NCBI GenBank assembly: GCA_000564995.1
Contig: JDFH01000006.1
Span: 124,001-188,000 of the forward strand
Direction of reading: 5' to 3'
Length of the DNA: 64,000 nt
Source: Atopobium sp. ICM42b
GTDB taxonomy: Bacteria; Actinomycetota; Coriobacteriia; Coriobacteriales; Atopobiaceae
Position numbers and translations under genes: made by a program. Shown piece after piece: positions 44,838-54,674 of this stretch. Within the stretch, counting starts at the first letter, position 1. Each line of letters opens with the position of its first letter. The notes below the pieces were generated by a model. That model worked only from the letters and a program-made list of their open reading frames with translations, ran no database searches and had not been told where the DNA came from.

Positions 44838-44945
44838 AAGGAAAATAATAGCGTAAACTACCCCCTTCGTGCTATACTTCAACAGCTGCCTCAAACGTGT
44901 CTCAGCGAAGAGGCCTCACATAGTAAACACCGAAAGGAACCGCAC

Positions 44946-45209
44946 GTGGCTAACATCAAGTCTCAGAAGAAGCGTATTCTCACCGCTGAGAAGGCACGCC
45001 AGCGCAACAAGGCTGTCCGTTCCGAGCTTAAGACTGCTATTAAGGCAGTTCGCACTGCTGTTGAGGCAGGCCAGCTTGAGGACGCACAGGTTGCAGCTAA
45101 CAAGGCATCCCGCCTTCTTGACAAGGCTGCTTCTAAGGGCATCGTACACAAGAATCAGGCTGCTCAGCGTAAGAGCGGCGTTCAGAAGCTTGTTAACACC
45201 CTTAAGTAG
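44946..45209 (+). CDS. rpsT: 30S ribosomal protein S20
   Basis: The 87-residue basic protein reads [34 protein letters not shown] and matches S20 throughout. Start is GTG at 44946 behind GAAAGGA. It is a stand-alone gene with its own terminator, divergent from lepA; the rpsT-lepA linkage is common. Confidence 0.97.
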   Translation: MANIKSQKKRILTAEKARQRNKAVRSELKTAIKAVRTAVEAGQLEDAQVAANKASRLLDKAASKGIVHKNQAAQRKSGVQKLVNTLK

Positions 45210-45236
45210 TTCTTATCTACTTTTAAACTTTTTAAA

Positions 45237-45262
45237 ACGGACTCCTTGGAGTCCGTTTTTTC
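45237..45262 (+). terminator. Terminator after rpsT
   Basis: ACGGACTC and GAGTCCGT form a stem with a four-base loop, followed by TTTTTC. Confidence 0.9.
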
Positions 45263-45281
45263 TTACCTGAATTCTTTGAAT

Positions 45282-46253
45282 CTACACATTTGCGACGCCG
45301 CACAAAGCAAAGATGAGCTTGGTCATTGTGGTTGTTTTATCTTCTCCACTCTTAAGACCACGTTCTGCATCTGCACAGAGGCCCAGAATATATTCAAGCT
45401 CACCATCTGCAAATTGACGCGCCCAGCGTGCATAATTTCTTACTTGCCAGTCCTGCTTGCCCAAAACTGAGGCAATTTCCCGTTCTGTACCTCGCTTAAC
45501 CATAGACCTAGCGCAAATAAGCTCTCTTACGCGTCCAGTCATAAGTGACAGATTTCCAATAGCTCCCGATTCATCCATCTGACTGTAAAGCTCCAAAGCC
45601 TTTTGAGCATTTCTCGCTGATAAGCTGTCGAGAAAATCCCACGGCTTGACCTCAACCACTCGTGCAACATGAGTCTCTACAAACTGAACGTCAATTGCAC
45701 CAGGACGACCCAACAGAGCTGCTAGAGATTTAATCTGAGAATCGAGCATGGTGGTATTATCGCCAACACGACTTACGAGCTCGTTGGCCACATTTACTGG
45801 AATTTGTAGCCCATACTTTCTTCCAAGATCTCCTATATATTTAGGCAATTCACTTCTGGTCATTGCACCGCAATTAATAACTGCGAGCTTACCTAAAGCG
45901 TCAACTGCTTTGTAGAGCCTTGTTGTTTTGGCAAGTTTACTTGCAGAAAGCATCAGCGTTGTAGTTGGATTGGGGTTCTTTAGATACCCAACAAGAGCCT
46001 CTGACACAGACTTAGGCAATTTACCTGCATCATCAATGACAACAATTCGTCTAGAATCACCCATAGGAAGTGTCTGAGCAGAAGACAGAACAGATTCTGG
46101 AGTCAGCTCAGCACTTACAGAAATCTCATCAAGATTAAACGTAATAAAACTCTGGTTAAGACGGCTTTTAAGTTTGTCTATAGCCCTCGCACGCTTCATC
46201 TCGTCAGGGCCAACAGCCAAATATGCAGCTAGTAGCTTAGCCTGCTCCGCCAT
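45282..46253 (-). CDS. holA: DNA polymerase III delta subunit
   Basis: The 323-residue protein has the HolA layout: N-terminal AAYLAVGPDEMKRARAIDKLKSRL, a RRIVVIDDAGKLP motif, and helical C-terminal clamp-loader collar with VEVKPWDFLDSLSARNAQKAL. It opens the sliding clamp. It starts inside the 3' end of comEC, the usual comEC-holA order. Confidence 0.92.
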   Translation of the reverse strand: MAEQAKLLAAYLAVGPDEMKRARAIDKLKSRLNQSFITFNLDEISVSAELTPESVLSSAQTLPMGDSRRIVVIDDAGKLPKSVSEALVGYLKNPNPTTTLMLSASKLAKTTRLYKAVDALGKLAVINCGAMTRSELPKYIGDLGRKYGLQIPVNVANELVSRVGDNTTMLDSQIKSLAALLGRPGAIDVQFVETHVARVVEVKPWDFLDSLSARNAQKALELYSQMDESGAIGNLSLMTGRVRELICARSMVKRGTEREIASVLGKQDWQVRNYARWARQFADGELEYILGLCADAERGLKSGEDKTTTMTKLIFALCGVANV

Positions 46254-48624
46254 CTTTTTCCTCCTCTAAATCTGTATCTACTTTAGCATGTTGCACACTT
46301 ACCCTAGGTCCATGTTCTCCGGGAAATACGGTGACGTCTCCATAATCTTTTGTGCAATAAAACCTTGCGCCAACACCCTCTAAGATATCCACCGCTTCCT
46401 GTTTAGGATGTCCATAACGATTATTCTTTCCAGCACTTGCAACTGCTACCTCAGGTTTTAGCGCGCGAGCAGTTTCTGGATAGAGTGACTTTGCCGCTCC
46501 ATGATGGCCGACTTTTAAGAAATCAATATCGCCAACATCACCCGATGTTACCGTCTCTTTTGTTTGATCTCTTTCAGCGTCTCCTGTTAAAAGCGTAGTC
46601 AGGGTATTCTGACCATCGTTATACGTTACGTACAGCTCAACCGACGCATTATTAGCTTCTTTAGCTTTATATCCCCTATGTGGCCACACTACCCGGACAT
46701 GAAAGCGACCAACATCAAATTCATCACCATATAAAACTTCATAGGAGTTGCTGCCGGAAATCCTCTGAATAGCTCTCTGAAGCTCAGGTTTTTCTTGTTT
46801 TGTTATTCCTTCTCCAACTAATACCTGACCTGCCTTCACCGAATCAACCATATACCTCACGCCACCAGCATGATCCTCATCAAGGTGTGTGAGCAAAATA
46901 GCATCAAGATATGAGATGTGTTGTCGCTCTAGAGCGTCATTAACCACATCTCCCACACTCGTGTCTACGAGCAGAGAATGCGCGCCGTCACTGAGCAATA
47001 TGGCATCTCCTTGGCCAATATCCATCACACAAATTCTTGTTGGCGAGAAAAACTTCCAGTAGATACTTAAACCCAAAATAAGCATAAACATCATCAAACA
47101 AATGCCAGATAAAACTACTCTTTTCCCTTTTGGCCAAAACACGTAAAGAGCCACCATTGCTGCAAACACAAGCAATGAAACTATCCAGCTCATGTCAGTT
47201 AACGACACGCTTGCAAAAGATCTTTCGGATAAAAAAGAAGTAAGAGTCTCTATAAACTGACCAAGAAAATCCACAAGGCAGAAAGCAACATCTTGAGCCG
47301 GTTTAAACCAACATAAAGCTATTGCTCCAATTCCAAATAAGCTCAGAAGAGAAAATAAACTTGTAATCAGCGCACTTGAAAGAGGAGCAAGTAAAGAAAA
47401 ATGACCAAAGTACATGCAATAAATTGGAAGGCACGATAGCTGAGCAACGGTTGTGGCACACATAGTATTTCGCACGTCAGAAAACGGTTTTCTAAGGATC
47501 TTCTGTATTGTTCCATATCCAGATATGTGAAAAGCAATTTTTGCATAGTACTGAGCAAGACCGCCGTAAATATTCATGCCAAAAATACATGCTAAAGACA
47601 AAGTGAAAGCAATATTCACACTTAGCTGTGGATCTATACAAAGCATAAATAATGCAACGATAGAAACTGCTGAGAGCGTATGATTTTTTCTTCCCACATA
47701 TTGCATTACGTATTTTTGTTCAACAAGAAGTATTGCCCTCATTGCAGACGCAGGTAATCCACAGAAAAGCGCGTAGCTACTGAGTAAAAATAAATTCACT
47801 ACCCCTCTTAAAAGAGGTTTTATCGTTAGCTTTTTAAGAAAAGCGTCAATAAAGGTAGAGAGAATTACCATGTGACAACTAGAAATTGCAATGAGATGCA
47901 TTAGACCGCAACGCATAAATATTCTAGGAATGTTAAAGCTATACAAGCTAGGCCTATAGGCACAAAGACCGCATGCAACTAACGCTCGGCCAAAGCTCTG
48001 CTCTGGTTGAAGTTGAGAAATACAGTTTTCTCTAAATTGGGCAACTTCTCCAATAATTCCCTCTTCATAGGTTTTTGAGTTCACCTTGGTTATCTGAATT
48101 GAACCAAGTACTCCTCTCTTAAATTGTTCTTCTGAAAACTCCTTATCTTTATATTGTGTAAACCTGCCTTCACAACAAAGATGAGTTTCTCGCAAGAATG
48201 GTTCCTTGGCATGTATGCCCACAAATCCAATACAACTACCTTGGTAAAAGACAGACGCCTGACCAGTCCATGTATGATTTTTATAGACTAAATCTCTTGA
48301 TACGACTAATTCAAAATCGTGTATAGCAGTTGACTCTAAAAGATCTACCGATGCCATTTGACTGGCATATATAAAAGAAGACCTGATAAAGATAATTACA
48401 AGTGAAAGTAAAACCACTCCAACAGTCATAAGGCTGGTATGCGCGTACTTTACATACCAAAGTCCTAATGCCGCCGCCATGCAGCTTCCTAAAATCTGAA
48501 GCAAAATAGTATCAAGCATTACGTTTCTTGCGATAAAAACTTGCAGCCATACACAAACAAATAGCAAGATACAAAGGCTATACGGAATAAAAGGCCTAGT
48601 GGGTTGTTCTATCACCTTAGACAC
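46237..48624 (-). CDS. comEC: DNA uptake channel ComEC/Rec2
   Basis: The 795-residue protein has an N-terminal DUF4131-like region, a Competence domain with many membrane segments (MRCGLMHLIAISSCHMVILSTFIDAFL and onward), and a C-terminal metallo-beta-lactamase domain (DIGQGDAILLSDGAHSLLVDTS, LTHLDEDHAGG). It forms the inner-membrane channel for transforming DNA. The start is probably GTG at 48624 (SKVIEQ...), which overlaps comEA by eight bases; a longer frame upstream is possible. With comEA it shows the cell has at least part of a natural-transformation system; pilus genes are outside the window. Confidence 0.92.
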   Translation of the reverse strand: MSKVIEQPTRPFIPYSLCILLFVCVWLQVFIARNVMLDTILLQILGSCMAAALGLWYVKYAHTSLMTVGVVLLSLVIIFIRSSFIYASQMASVDLLESTAIHDFELVVSRDLVYKNHTWTGQASVFYQGSCIGFVGIHAKEPFLRETHLCCEGRFTQYKDKEFSEEQFKRGVLGSIQITKVNSKTYEEGIIGEVAQFRENCISQLQPEQSFGRALVACGLCAYRPSLYSFNIPRIFMRCGLMHLIAISSCHMVILSTFIDAFLKKLTIKPLLRGVVNLFLLSSYALFCGLPASAMRAILLVEQKYVMQYVGRKNHTLSAVSIVALFMLCIDPQLSVNIAFTLSLACIFGMNIYGGLAQYYAKIAFHISGYGTIQKILRKPFSDVRNTMCATTVAQLSCLPIYCMYFGHFSLLAPLSSALITSLFSLLSLFGIGAIALCWFKPAQDVAFCLVDFLGQFIETLTSFLSERSFASVSLTDMSWIVSLLVFAAMVALYVFWPKGKRVVLSGICLMMFMLILGLSIYWKFFSPTRICVMDIGQGDAILLSDGAHSLLVDTSVGDVVNDALERQHISYLDAILLTHLDEDHAGGVRYMVDSVKAGQVLVGEGITKQEKPELQRAIQRISGSNSYEVLYGDEFDVGRFHVRVVWPHRGYKAKEANNASVELYVTYNDGQNTLTTLLTGDAERDQTKETVTSGDVGDIDFLKVGHHGAAKSLYPETARALKPEVAVASAGKNNRYGHPKQEAVDILEGVGARFYCTKDYGDVTVFPGEHGPRVSVQHAKVDTDLEEEKDGGAG

Positions 48625-49369
48625 GAATATTGTCCTTGAGCTGATCAAACTTTTTCTGGCCAATTCCAGAAACACGCATCAAATCTTCAGTTGTTTTAAA
48701 AGGTCCGTTCTTTTGTCTGTCTGCAACAATTCGCTGAGCTAGCCCTTCTCCCACACCTTGAAGCTTGGTTAATTCTTCTACAGTTGCTCGATTAATATCT
48801 ACAACTGTCTTTTTATCTCTCTTCGTATTTGTTTGCTTATTGCTTGTGGCTTTGTTTTGCTCTGGCTGTGGAATCTCTGGTGGCGGCTCTTCTCCCTTTT
48901 TAGGAATATATATTTTTTGACCATCTTCAACAGGAGCCGCTAGATTAATCCCTTGCCCGTTTGCATCTTCAGTTAAACCTCCTGCTATTTGAATAGCATC
49001 ATTCACGCGTGGGTTTGCCATTTGTAGAGCGTAAAGTCCTGGTGACTTAACAGCTCCATCAACATGAACCATCATTTGAGGAGAAGCTTCTTTAATCTTA
49101 TGATCAGCTCCTGGCTGATCTGTAGCATTATCTTCTTCCGTATGTTGTGGATTTTCTGCAACAGTCACTCCTTGCGTAGAGTCTCCTTGATTATGCGATC
49201 TATCAAAAGACTCTGATGTTCCAGCAGAAATTATTCCAATTAATACAACTGCCGACACAATAGCTAGGACAACCACAGCGGCAACCGCTATGAGTTGTTG
49301 CTGAGATAGATTAAATCTTCTCATCAATTTATTAATTACTTGAGTGCGGTTATTTGAAATCTGAGCCAT
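48617..49369 (-). CDS. comEA: Competence protein ComEA (DNA receptor)
   Basis: The 250-residue protein has one N-terminal membrane segment (about 26-50), a Ser/Gln-rich linker, an SLBB domain (MVHVDGAVKSPGLYALQMANPRVNDAIQIAGGLT) and a C-terminal helix-hairpin-helix pair (VDINRATVEELTKLQGVGEGLAQRIVADRQKNGPFKTTEDLMRVSGIGQKKFDQLKDNIRV) that binds double-stranded DNA outside the cell. AGGTGA is upstream of the ATG. It is cotranscribed with comEC. Confidence 0.95.
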   Translation of the reverse strand: MAQISNNRTQVINKLMRRFNLSQQQLIAVAAVVVLAIVSAVVLIGIISAGTSESFDRSHNQGDSTQGVTVAENPQHTEEDNATDQPGADHKIKEASPQMMVHVDGAVKSPGLYALQMANPRVNDAIQIAGGLTEDANGQGINLAAPVEDGQKIYIPKKGEEPPPEIPQPEQNKATSNKQTNTKRDKKTVVDINRATVEELTKLQGVGEGLAQRIVADRQKNGPFKTTEDLMRVSGIGQKKFDQLKDNIRV

Positions 49370-49552
49370 ACAATCACCTCAGATTTATATTCAACTATTA
49401 GGTTAATGAGAAGCGGTACTTTTAAAGATTCATCTAATAGTTTTGTCCTAAAACTGCTGGTAATCTGACACAGTTATCAACAGTTACCAGATATATTGCA
49501 CAAACTAACAAGTACAGAATTGCACTAAATAAGATTATCAAACCACTCGCAT

Positions 49553-49582
49553 AAAAAATCCGCCCTTTTACGGGGCGGATTC
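49553..49582 (-). terminator. Terminator after thiI
   Basis: AATCCGCCC and GGGCGGATT form the stem; on the minus strand TTTTTTAT follows. The rest of the gap 49370-49650 is AT-rich and must hold the comEA promoter, but I cannot choose a clear one. Confidence 0.88.
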
Positions 49583-49650
49583 TAAAAATGTATCTGAGCA
49601 AAGCTATCAAAACCTTTGAACTGCAGAAATACTTCAGACTTAAAAATATC

Positions 49651-50895
49651 CTAGTCAGCAATAAACTCTGCAGGAGCAAGTTCTTTATGACGAGCAGCAA
49701 GCTTTTTAGGTGGCTTATATGAAGGACACTGACTAAAGTCAATGTACTCAATATGTTGCATAACGTCATCAATCATGGCTTCATGGTCAAAGGAATTCCA
49801 TGCTTCAAGAACTTCTCGCATTCTTGCGTGAGTCTCAGGACGTCGAGGCATAAACAATGTGCAGCAATCAGGAGCCGTCTGCGTTGAGATATCAAACGTG
49901 TTGATATCTTGGGCGCGACGGATGATTTCTTGCTTGTCAGAGCCAATCAGAGGCCTCAAAACAGGTATGGTGACTGCCTCGTTGACAGCAGCAATGTTAT
50001 CAAGCGTCTGAGAAGCAACTTGACCAAGTGACTCGCCAGTTACCAGGGCTTTAGCGCCCTCAAGCTCTGCAATCTTCTGCGCAATGATGTACATCACGCG
50101 ACGATACATAATGACACGAAGAGCCTGTGGAACAGCAAGGGAAATCTCACGCTGGTGCTCGCCAAAGGGCACAACATACATTCTGCCAATAAGACCAGCA
50201 GGCTCAAGAGCCTCAATGATATCCTGGCACAGATATTCACTGGTATCGGAAGTCATGGGACGTCCAGAGAAGTGAACAGGAATAACCGTAGCTCCCCTAC
50301 GACCAACCATCCATGTGGCAACAGGCGAATCAATACCGCTAGAAAGAAGCGACACAACCTTGCCCGCAGTACCAACAGGAAGACCACCAACGCCATGAAT
50401 AGATGCAGCGTAAACGTATGCGTTGCCCTGAACAACGTGTACATAGACCGTCATATCCGGATTATGCATCTGAACTTTTTTATCAGGGAAATTCTCGCAA
50501 AGTACTGCACCAACAAGCTGGTTAATCTCAATGGAATGCTTTGGATAGACCGTTGAGGAACGACGAGCATGCACTTTAAACGTAGCAAAGTCACCGGACT
50601 CCCCCAGCGCCTTCACGGCGGCGTTACAAAACTCCTGCTCATCTAAGCCACAACGATACGCCAAAGAAGCACGTGCAACGCCAGGAACCTGGGCCACAGC
50701 ATGTTGCAGCTCTTCAGTTGCTTGTTTATCAGTGGTTTCTACAAGAAGATAGCCAGAAATGCGAGAAACCCCCGCCACTGGAAAGTGTCGGAGGGCTCGT
50801 CGCAAATTTGTTACCAACTGATTTTCAAAAGTGGATCGGTTCTTACCCTTTAAACCAATTTCGTGGTAGTGAACCAGACATACTCTTTCAGTCAT
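49651..50895 (-). CDS. thiI: tRNA 4-thiouridine synthase ThiI
   Basis: The 414-residue protein has an N-terminal ferredoxin-like/THUMP region (RALRHFPVAGVSRISGYLL...) and a PP-loop adenylation domain with SSGIDSPVATWMVGRRG. The C-terminal rhodanese domain of E. coli ThiI is absent, which is normal for many Gram-positives. It thiolates U8 of tRNA and may help thiamine synthesis. It lies five bases after rpoZ. Confidence 0.95.
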   Translation of the reverse strand: MTERVCLVHYHEIGLKGKNRSTFENQLVTNLRRALRHFPVAGVSRISGYLLVETTDKQATEELQHAVAQVPGVARASLAYRCGLDEQEFCNAAVKALGESGDFATFKVHARRSSTVYPKHSIEINQLVGAVLCENFPDKKVQMHNPDMTVYVHVVQGNAYVYAASIHGVGGLPVGTAGKVVSLLSSGIDSPVATWMVGRRGATVIPVHFSGRPMTSDTSEYLCQDIIEALEPAGLIGRMYVVPFGEHQREISLAVPQALRVIMYRRVMYIIAQKIAELEGAKALVTGESLGQVASQTLDNIAAVNEAVTIPVLRPLIGSDKQEIIRRAQDINTFDISTQTAPDCCTLFMPRRPETHARMREVLEAWNSFDHEAMIDDVMQHIEYIDFSQCPSYKPPKKLAARHKELAPAEFIAD

Positions 50896-50900
50896 AACTC

Positions 50901-51185
50901 TTAGTAAACGATGGTGTTCTCGCCCTTAATTGCCTCGTCAAAAGAATCTTTAACAAAGCCAAGGGTACCGTCGTTAATCTCTTTCATAGCAATAGAGACA
51001 GAATCTTTACCACTTGCAACAGTAGTAATGTCATCAAAATCCTGAACAGCGGTTACACGCAGGTGCTGACCGTGAAGCATATTGTTAATATCGCAAGCAC
51101 GCTTAGAAGCAAGTGAGCAAAGCAAGAATGGATTCTGCTCAGTCTTCTGAAGCAGGCTGTCAATCTCAGGCTTAATAACAGACAT
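50901..51185 (-). CDS. rpoZ: RNA polymerase omega subunit
   Basis: The 94-residue protein has SLASKRACDINNMLHGQHLRVT, the omega conserved core. It stabilises beta' in RNA polymerase. ATG overlaps the gmk stop by one base (TAATG). gmk-rpoZ is a common pair. Confidence 0.92.
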   Translation of the reverse strand: MSVIKPEIDSLLQKTEQNPFLLCSLASKRACDINNMLHGQHLRVTAVQDFDDITTVASGKDSVSIAMKEINDGTLGFVKDSFDEAIKGENTIVY

Positions 51186-51763
51186 TAAAGCTGACCTCCG
51201 TCTGATTCATAGTCATCAAAAACTTCCTCGAGCTTGCTCAGAGCAGTCTCAAGGTTGTCGTTCACAATGCAAACAGTATAGTCGTTTGCATGCTCCATTT
51301 CACGCGAAGCATTAGAAAGTCTCGTAGAAATGGTCTTCTCGTCTTCTGTACCACGACCTCTAAGGCGCTGCTCAAGCTCTTCAAATGAAGGTGGTTTAAT
51401 AAAGACGAGAATGGCGTTGGGGTATTGTTTGTGGACCATAAGTCCACCCTGAACGTCAATCTCTAGAACAACAGACTGACCTGCAGAAATCAGGCGATCA
51501 ACCTCGGATTTGAGCGTGCCATAGCAATGACCATGAACATGAGCCCACTCAAGGAATTCACCAGCATCAACGCGCTTTTTAAATTCTTCATCGGAGAGAA
51601 AATAATACGCAACTCCATCGACTTCTCCTGGTCGTGGAGAGCGCGTAGTAGCCGAAACCGTCAGGCCTAGGTTTGGGCGCTTGTCCCTCAACAGAGAGAC
51701 AAGCGTTCCTTTTCCTACACCTGACGGTCCAGATACTACAAAAAGTTTGGCTGAACGAGCCAC
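51185..51763 (-). CDS. gmk: Guanylate kinase
   Basis: The 192-residue enzyme has P-loop SGPSGVGKGTL, SATTRSPRPGEVDGVAYYFL and the GMP-binding TRSPR segment. It phosphorylates GMP to GDP. Start is GTG at 51763, overlapping the mihF stop. The order mihF-gmk-rpoZ is characteristic of Actinobacteria. Confidence 0.97.
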   Translation of the reverse strand: MARSAKLFVVSGPSGVGKGTLVSLLRDKRPNLGLTVSATTRSPRPGEVDGVAYYFLSDEEFKKRVDAGEFLEWAHVHGHCYGTLKSEVDRLISAGQSVVLEIDVQGGLMVHKQYPNAILVFIKPPSFEELEQRLRGRGTEDEKTISTRLSNASREMEHANDYTVCIVNDNLETALSKLEEVFDDYESDGGQL

Positions 51764-52071
51764 TACTTGGTCAGTGCCTCGAGGAGCTGCTCACGCTGAC
51801 GAGCGCCAAGGCCCTTAACGCGGCGAGTTGCGGAAATTCCGAGCTCGTCCATAATCTTTGCTGCCTTTGCCTTGCCATAGCCAGGAAGGGACTCGATAAG
51901 AGCGGAAACCTTCATACGCTCAGCAATAGGATCGGTAGAATCAAGGACCTCTTTAAGGGAGACCTTACCAGTCTTAACCTTCTCGCGAAGCTCTGCACGA
52001 GCGTGACGAGCCTGAGCTGCCTTCTCAAGTGCTGCCTTGCGCTGCTCATCGGTAAGTGTAGGTAGAGCCAT
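51763..52071 (-). CDS. mihF: Actinobacterial integration host factor (mIHF)
   Basis: ATG at 52071 with GGAGG four bases upstream gives a 102-residue protein, MALPTLTDEQRKAALEKAAQARHARAELREKVK, with the helix-two-turn-helix LIESLPGYGKAKAAKIMDELGI and C-terminal basic VKGLGARQREQLLE. It is a nucleoid DNA-bending protein unique to Actinobacteria. This gene is a strong phylum marker. Confidence 0.95.
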   Translation of the reverse strand: MALPTLTDEQRKAALEKAAQARHARAELREKVKTGKVSLKEVLDSTDPIAERMKVSALIESLPGYGKAKAAKIMDELGISATRRVKGLGARQREQLLEALTK

Positions 52072-52234
52072 TGTTCCTCCAAACATCGTTTTCGTACTTC
52101 ATATACGAAACTCAATTTAATGTGCCTTTTGCACTTCAGCAAAATAGTTTGCCACATAACACGTTATTTACAAGGGGTTTTTTAATATTTCCGCATCAAA
52201 AACCACCTGTTCACCACAATTCCAACAATTTCCG

Positions 52235-52966
52235 TTAATTTTTGAGCTCCGAAATAATGGATTCAAATGCTTCGACTGGATCGTTTGCGCAGGTAATTGG
52301 CCTACCAACTACCAATTTGCTTGCTCCAGCCTTAATTGCAGCTGAAGGTGTGGAAATTCTGACCTGATCGCCCTTCTCGGCACCTTCTGGACGTACTCCA
52401 GGAGTCACGATGAGCGCATTTGGTCCCAAAAGCTCTCTCATCTCCTGTGCTTCCTGAGGTGAGCAGACAATTCCATCGGCACCTGCGTTGTAAGAAAGAG
52501 ACGCCAAACGAGCAACTTCATCCTTAATAGATCCGTCTACGCCAATGGAGTGAAGCGCATCCTCATCCATGCTGGTAAGCACAGAGATAGCCACCAGTTT
52601 GGTGCGGCCAGACTCATCAACGCCACGCTCTGCTGCAGCCTCTTCTGCACCCTCGCGACCAGCAGAGATCATCTGAGCGGTTCCCAGGCCATGGATAGAT
52701 AAGATGTCTGCACCAGAAAGCGATGCAGAGTGGACAGCGCCTTTGACCTGGAATGGAATGTCGTGCACCTTAAGGTCAAGAAACACCTTGAAACCGCGAG
52801 CGTGCATCTCATCTACCATCGAGGGTCCGTAGCGATAAAAAAGCGTCATGCCAACCTTAACCCAGCGTGCATGGCCGGCGAGAAGATCGGTGAGCTCCAG
52901 AGCTCTTTCTCTTGTGCAATCAAGCGCAACAATAACGGCGTCGCGTGCCTGCTCGTCTGTTAGCAT
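52235..52966 (-). CDS. pyrF: Orotidine 5'-phosphate decarboxylase
   Basis: The 243-residue enzyme has VFLDLKVHDIPFQVKGAVHSASLSGADILSIHGLG with the catalytic Asp-Lys-Asp network and VTPGVRPEGAEKGDQVRISTPSAAIKAGASKLVVGRPI. It makes UMP, the last step of de novo pyrimidine synthesis. It overlaps pyrD by seven bases, last in the operon. Confidence 0.96.
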   Translation of the reverse strand: MLTDEQARDAVIVALDCTRERALELTDLLAGHARWVKVGMTLFYRYGPSMVDEMHARGFKVFLDLKVHDIPFQVKGAVHSASLSGADILSIHGLGTAQMISAGREGAEEAAAERGVDESGRTKLVAISVLTSMDEDALHSIGVDGSIKDEVARLASLSYNAGADGIVCSPQEAQEMRELLGPNALIVTPGVRPEGAEKGDQVRISTPSAAIKAGASKLVVGRPITCANDPVEAFESIISELKN

Positions 52967-53886
52967 TCAACAGCTCCAATCAGCTCGTGGATGTCAGATA
53001 CTCCCTGAGACTTTGCCCAGTCAGTAAGCTCGTTCAGAATACGTGGAGCACACATTGGGTCATAAAGGTTTGCAGAACCCACCGAGACAGCCGTAGCTCC
53101 CGCAAGGATAAACTCTGCAGCATCCTCGCCCGTTTCTACGCCACCAACGCCGCAAATAGGAATAGAAACCGCACTTGCGCACTCCCAAACCATGCGAACA
53201 GCAGCATTATGGCAGAGAGGACCACTGAGGCCGCCAGTTGGCTTAGAGAGCCTGCTCTTTCTTGTGTGGACGTTAATTGACATGCCTGGAATAGAGTTGA
53301 TGAGCGTAAGACCATCAGCGCCTTCAGCCTCAAAAGCCTTACCAATCTCGGCAACGTTGACGGGGGCCATCTTAACCAGAATGGGCAGCTTTGTCAGAGG
53401 ACGAACTGCCTTCATAATCTCTGTAGCCTGGTCTGGAGTACCACCGAGGGGCTTACCGCCCTTCTCAAGATTTGGACAACTCACGTTAAGCTCAATAGCT
53501 GAGATGTGTGGATTAAGCTCTTCAAGGCGCTCGACAACGTCAATCATCTCCTGCACGGAGTGTGCTGCCATCTGCATGATAACGCGTGTGCCACGACCCT
53601 CAAGATCTTTCATGTAGTCATCAGTGTGGGCGATAAAATCGTCCACTCCAGGATTGGCAAGGCCAACGCTGTTCATCATGCCGCCGTTAAGCTCGCACAT
53701 ACGAGGAGCTGGGTTTCCTTCCCAAGGAACGCGAGCAACACCCTTCATAGTGATGGCGCCAAGCAGAGAAACGTCGTAGAAACCCTCAAACTGCCAACCG
53801 TAGCCAAAGGTACCCGCAGCAGTGTTGATAGGGTTTTTCATCTGGATACCGCCCAGATTAACGGCCATTTTTACCTGATCTACCAT
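52960..53886 (-). CDS. pyrD: Dihydroorotate dehydrogenase B catalytic subunit
   Basis: The 308-residue FMN protein has NPINTAAGTFGYGWQFEGF, SIELNVSCPNLEKGG and ICGVGGVETGEDAAEFILAGATAVSVGSA. Type 1B enzymes work with PyrK as a heterotetramer and use NAD+. Adjacent pyrK confirms the type. Starts overlapping pyrK's end. Confidence 0.96.
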   Translation of the reverse strand: MVDQVKMAVNLGGIQMKNPINTAAGTFGYGWQFEGFYDVSLLGAITMKGVARVPWEGNPAPRMCELNGGMMNSVGLANPGVDDFIAHTDDYMKDLEGRGTRVIMQMAAHSVQEMIDVVERLEELNPHISAIELNVSCPNLEKGGKPLGGTPDQATEIMKAVRPLTKLPILVKMAPVNVAEIGKAFEAEGADGLTLINSIPGMSINVHTRKSRLSKPTGGLSGPLCHNAAVRMVWECASAVSIPICGVGGVETGEDAAEFILAGATAVSVGSANLYDPMCAPRILNELTDWAKSQGVSDIHELIGAVEC

Positions 53887-54674
53887 GCGATCTCCTTTGC
53901 CTCAAAAACAGGTCCAACCATGCAAGCAGACGCATAGCCGCCCTTAGCAAGTGGGACATTGCAGGTGTTGCATGCGCCAAAGGCGCAGCTCATCATACGC
54001 TCCATAGAAACCTGGCAAGCAACGTTGTTGGCAATTGCAAGCTTGGCCACGCTTCTCATCATAGGCTCTGGACCGCAGGTATACACAGCGTCCCAAACAC
54101 CTTGACTTAGAGGTTCCTCCAAAGCTGCTGTTACAAAGCCCTTAGTACCCTTAGAACCGTCATCCGTTGTGACGTACACGTTCTGTGCGCCCAAGGCGAG
54201 AAGATCTTCTTCTCCAAAGAGTTTCTCGGCAGTTTGTGCGCCAATGACCGCGTCAAACTCAACACCCAGCTCTGTAAGCTTGCGCGCTGCAGCGATAATT
54301 GGTGTGATACCCACACCTCCTGCTACCAGGACGCTTCTCTTGCTAGAGGCGTTAAGGCGCCAGGGGCGGCCGCAAGGAGCAGTCATGTCACTAGCGTCAC
54401 CAGGCTTCATCTGAGAAAGCCTGCGTGTACCCTCGCCTACCGTTGCGTAGATAAGCTCGAGCGTATCGGTTGCTTTATCAGCTAGCGAGAAGGACAGTGG
54501 GATGCGAAGAATGTGGCGCTTATCGCCTGGAACATTAACGTTTACAAACTGACCAGGCGCTAGAGACTTACAAAGACCTGGTACCTTGAGCTGGGCTCTA
54601 TACAGATTCTGGGCAACCTGGGTATTACTCAAAACCGTAAAGTCAAATACCTGTACATTTCCACGTAGTGGCAT
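53880..54674 (-). CDS. pyrK: Dihydroorotate dehydrogenase electron transfer subunit
   Basis: The 264-residue protein has an FAD/NAD-binding ferredoxin-reductase fold with LSFSLADK, GGVGITPIIAAARKL and a C-terminal [2Fe-2S] cysteine cluster (ERMMSCAFGACNTCNVPLAKGGYASACMVGPVF). It passes electrons from PyrD to NAD+. It is overlapped at both ends by pyrC and pyrD. Confidence 0.95.
   Translation of the reverse strand: MPLRGNVQVFDFTVLSNTQVAQNLYRAQLKVPGLCKSLAPGQFVNVNVPGDKRHILRIPLSFSLADKATDTLELIYATVGEGTRRLSQMKPGDASDMTAPCGRPWRLNASSKRSVLVAGGVGITPIIAAARKLTELGVEFDAVIGAQTAEKLFGEEDLLALGAQNVYVTTDDGSKGTKGFVTAALEEPLSQGVWDAVYTCGPEPMMRSVAKLAIANNVACQVSMERMMSCAFGACNTCNVPLAKGGYASACMVGPVFEAKEIAW

Noticed and set aside
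43026..44894. Extended lepA start at 44894
   Set aside because: The added 19 residues ([11 protein letters not shown]...) are not family-like and the frame from [13 protein letters not shown] matches LepA length.
49434..49772. 112-residue hydrophobic minus-strand open frame after thiI
   Set aside because: It overlaps the 3' end of thiI in another frame and runs through the thiI terminator; no ribosome site. It looks hydrophobic only because the DNA is AT-rich.
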